A stretch of 7,209 nucleotides of DNA from Bacteroidota bacterium (GTDB lineage Bacteria; Bacteroidota; Bacteroidia; Chitinophagales; Chitinophagaceae). This document shows, one piece after another, positions 5,549 to 7,209 of this stretch. A program made the position numbers and the translations under genes. Where the stretch lies: positions 1 to 7,209 of the forward strand of contig JAEWJV010000527.1 in NCBI GenBank assembly GCA_023386395.1, read 5' to 3'. Positions within the stretch are counted from its first letter, which is position 1. Every line of letters starts with the position of its first letter. The notes beneath the pieces were generated by a model. The model saw only the letters and a program-made list of their open reading frames with translations. It was not told where the DNA came from and did no database searches.

Positions 5549-7209
5549 ATGAGGTTATCCCTGTATGCCATAACTTGTATAAGCTTGCTGTTTTGCGTGG
5601 GCAAAATACATGCACAGACACTTAGCAATAATAGTATTGAAGTGCCTGTAAAAAGTATGGCTGCAAAAGCGAATTCAATAATACAGGAAAATCATCTTAT
5701 AGCGCAATCAACATCCGCCACCTCTTTATCTAAGGGAAACTATAAAAAGACCCGTACTAAATCTAATGCTGTAGTACTTCAGCAGGCAGATTCTGTACCC
5801 GTAAGAGCAGGCAGGATATATATAGTTTCAAATACCAGAGATGCTAAAAGATTACCACCTACTTGTATATTACGCGAAATACGACCTGCTAAATGCAAGT
5901 TGGTTGAATTTGTCTTTGTTGACACAGCAATAATGGTTAAGCCGGAACTTGTTGCTGACAATAGCCATGTATCCATGCCGGCAAGAATGCCTTGGGTGGT
6001 AATTCATGGCAATATAGCCTATGATTATTTTTATCAATCGCATCTGGACACACCTTTTATTGGCGAGGATCTGCAGCAGCATACGATTACTACTTTTTTA
6101 GATGTAACGATAAAAGATCAATATCCGCTTCGTGTATATTTTACTACCCGCCTGGGCAATAATAATTATTTACGCAATATTACAAACCTGAACTTCCAAT
6201 ATTCGCCACAAACATTTATCAATACCGCTAAAGAACGCATAAGGTCGTACGCCCGTCAACAAATGGACTCAGTTGATTTGAATGATTATGATGATTTGCT
6301 TAAGGCAAAAATGCAAGCTCTCCAAACGTTTAAAAAATGGATAAATGATCCATCCGTACTGCAAAAGCTTGTTGAAGAAAGAGAAGCGGCATATATGCAA
6401 AAATATCATCAAAAAGACGTCTCTAAAATAGAAAAGGCAGACTCATTACAAATTCATAGAGGAGGCGAGTCTGCTGTTTCTGATGGTATAATAGCCTGGC
6501 TTACACAAAAACTGCTAGGGAGTAAAAATGCTGACAGCACGAAACTGAAGGACAGCAGCCGGGTAAACATTCATGAAGAGTATGCAAAGCGGATCCAAAA
6601 GATCGATAGCCTTGAAAAGGAAATAACAACGCTTAAATCGAAAGTCATGCTTATGCAAGACAGCATAAACAAACAGAAAGCAAAGCTGAATTATGCTATT
6701 AATAACTTAAGAAACCAGCAGGATATCAAAGCTGCAATTCAAAAAAATAATATACCCGACTCCGTATTGCCGAAAGGATATAAGACCTTGTTGGCGATTC
6801 AAAAATTGAATGTCGGAACTTCGGTGGCAAGTTATTCAGAGCTTTCGGTAAAAGATGTAACTATTTCCGGGCTACAAATTGAATACAACCCTAAGCTTTA
6901 CTATGCGGTAGCCGCGGGATTTATTAACTATCGCTTCAGGGATTATATTTTACCTGAAAGACCCGGCCCTAAACAATATTTAGGTGTAGTAAGGTTTGGA
7001 CAGCAATCAAAAGACAGCAGCAGCCTCATATTCACCTATTATTTCGGCCGCAAAATGCTGTATAACTACTATACTACAGACAGTAATTATCAGCAATCAG
7101 CACCTGCACCCAACTTCAACCTTATGGGCTTTACACTCGAGAAAAAAATAAAACTGAACCGCCATAGCTTTTTAATTGCTGAAGTTGCAAAATCCACTAT
7201 GCCCTATTA
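5549..7209 (+). CDS. Large exported protein with coiled coil, probable outer-membrane barrel (partial, runs off right edge)
   Basis: An uninterrupted frame from ATG 5549 to the window end, with 553 codons visible and no stop. The first 22 residues form a signal peptide (MRLSLYAITCISLLFCVGK..., likely cleavage after IHA). Residue -1 to the only nearby Cys is Phe, so a lipobox is unlikely. A low-complexity Ser/Thr/Lys stretch follows. Residues about 147-225 are beta-rich with alternating aromatics (VVIHGNIAYDYFYQS, TTFLDVTIKDQYPLRVYFTTR). A helical region spans about 228-295, and a coiled coil about 345-400 (RIQKIDSLEKEITTLK...). From about 434 on the sequence is again barrel-like (YYAVAAGFINYRFRDY, SLIFTYYFGRKMLYNYY). 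This suggests an outer-membrane beta-barrel with a periplasmic coiled-coil insert. I think similar unnamed Bacteroidota proteins exist but know of no function. Start 5549 is supported by the signal peptide. Confidence 0.8.
   Translation, partial: MRLSLYAITCISLLFCVGKIHAQTLSNNSIEVPVKSMAAKANSIIQENHLIAQSTSATSLSKGNYKKTRTKSNAVVLQQADSVPVRAGRIYIVSNTRDAKRLPPTCILREIRPAKCKLVEFVFVDTAIMVKPELVADNSHVSMPARMPWVVIHGNIAYDYFYQSHLDTPFIGEDLQQHTITTFLDVTIKDQYPLRVYFTTRLGNNNYLRNITNLNFQYSPQTFINTAKERIRSYARQQMDSVDLNDYDDLLKAKMQALQTFKKWINDPSVLQKLVEEREAAYMQKYHQKDVSKIEKADSLQIHRGGESAVSDGIIAWLTQKLLGSKNADSTKLKDSSRVNIHEEYAKRIQKIDSLEKEITTLKSKVMLMQDSINKQKAKLNYAINNLRNQQDIKAAIQKNNIPDSVLPKGYKTLLAIQKLNVGTSVASYSELSVKDVTISGLQIEYNPKLYYAVAAGFINYRFRDYILPERPGPKQYLGVVRFGQQSKDSSSLIFTYYFGRKMLYNYYTTDSNYQQSAPAPNFNLMGFTLEKKIKLNRHSFLIAEVAKSTMPY

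Noticed and set aside
5779..6082. Two minus-strand frames of 65 and 70 codons
   Set aside because: They lie wholly inside the long plus-strand coding frame from 5549 and show no family features; they are antisense shadows.
1..7209. CRISPR array, insertion sequence, tRNA or rRNA
   Set aside because: No regularly spaced repeats, transposase-like frame, terminal repeats with target duplication, or tRNA/rRNA-like sequence was seen on either strand.

Overview
The window looks like chromosomal DNA from a low-GC Bacteroidota, most likely of the Sphingobacteriaceae type (Mucilaginibacter/Pedobacter-like). This rests on recognisable lineage-typical families: a DUF6520-like small exported protein, a HisKA_3 histidine kinase with a NarL-type regulator, a possible SusD-like C-terminus, and a large outer-membrane barrel-type protein. 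Most starts also lack a Shine-Dalgarno sequence. The genus is inference; no rRNA or marker gene is present.

Left part (1-2261). A short plus-strand reading frame running in from the left edge and ending at 61 looks like the C-terminus of a RagB/SusD-type lipoprotein. It faces three minus-strand genes across a perfect 12-bp-stem hairpin (121-155), a likely bidirectional terminator. Transcribed leftward, these genes are an AraC-family regulator (1272-2261), a MauE/DoxX-like membrane protein with a CSC motif (704-1138) and a DUF6520-like exported small protein (168-530). The gap between the last two (531-703) is rich in nested inverted repeats.

Centre (2262-4796). A divergent intergenic region carries two near-identical palindromes exactly 21 bp apart. 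They precede a tightly packed rightward four-gene operon: a 105-aa protein ending in a Cys-Pro motif, a seven-helix membrane protein, a histidine kinase with one membrane anchor and no extracytoplasmic sensor domain, and a NarL/FixJ response regulator. Successive genes overlap by 1, 40 and 8 bp, so they are probably translationally coupled. The simplest reading is one signalling module in which the seven-helix protein, perhaps with the small protein, does the sensing for the kinase.

Right part (4797-7209). A 76-aa XRE-type DNA-binding protein (4922-5152) is bracketed by two copies of the dyad TTCAAGTnnnACTTGAA, one upstream and one downstream, a strong candidate for its own operator. After a roughly 400-bp gene-free stretch, an open frame starts at 5549 and runs off the right edge (553 codons visible). 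It encodes an exported protein with beta-rich segments and a central coiled coil, probably an outer-membrane barrel protein. The most system-like features are the four-gene sensory operon with its tandem palindromes, and the XRE gene with matched flanking operators next to the large envelope gene.
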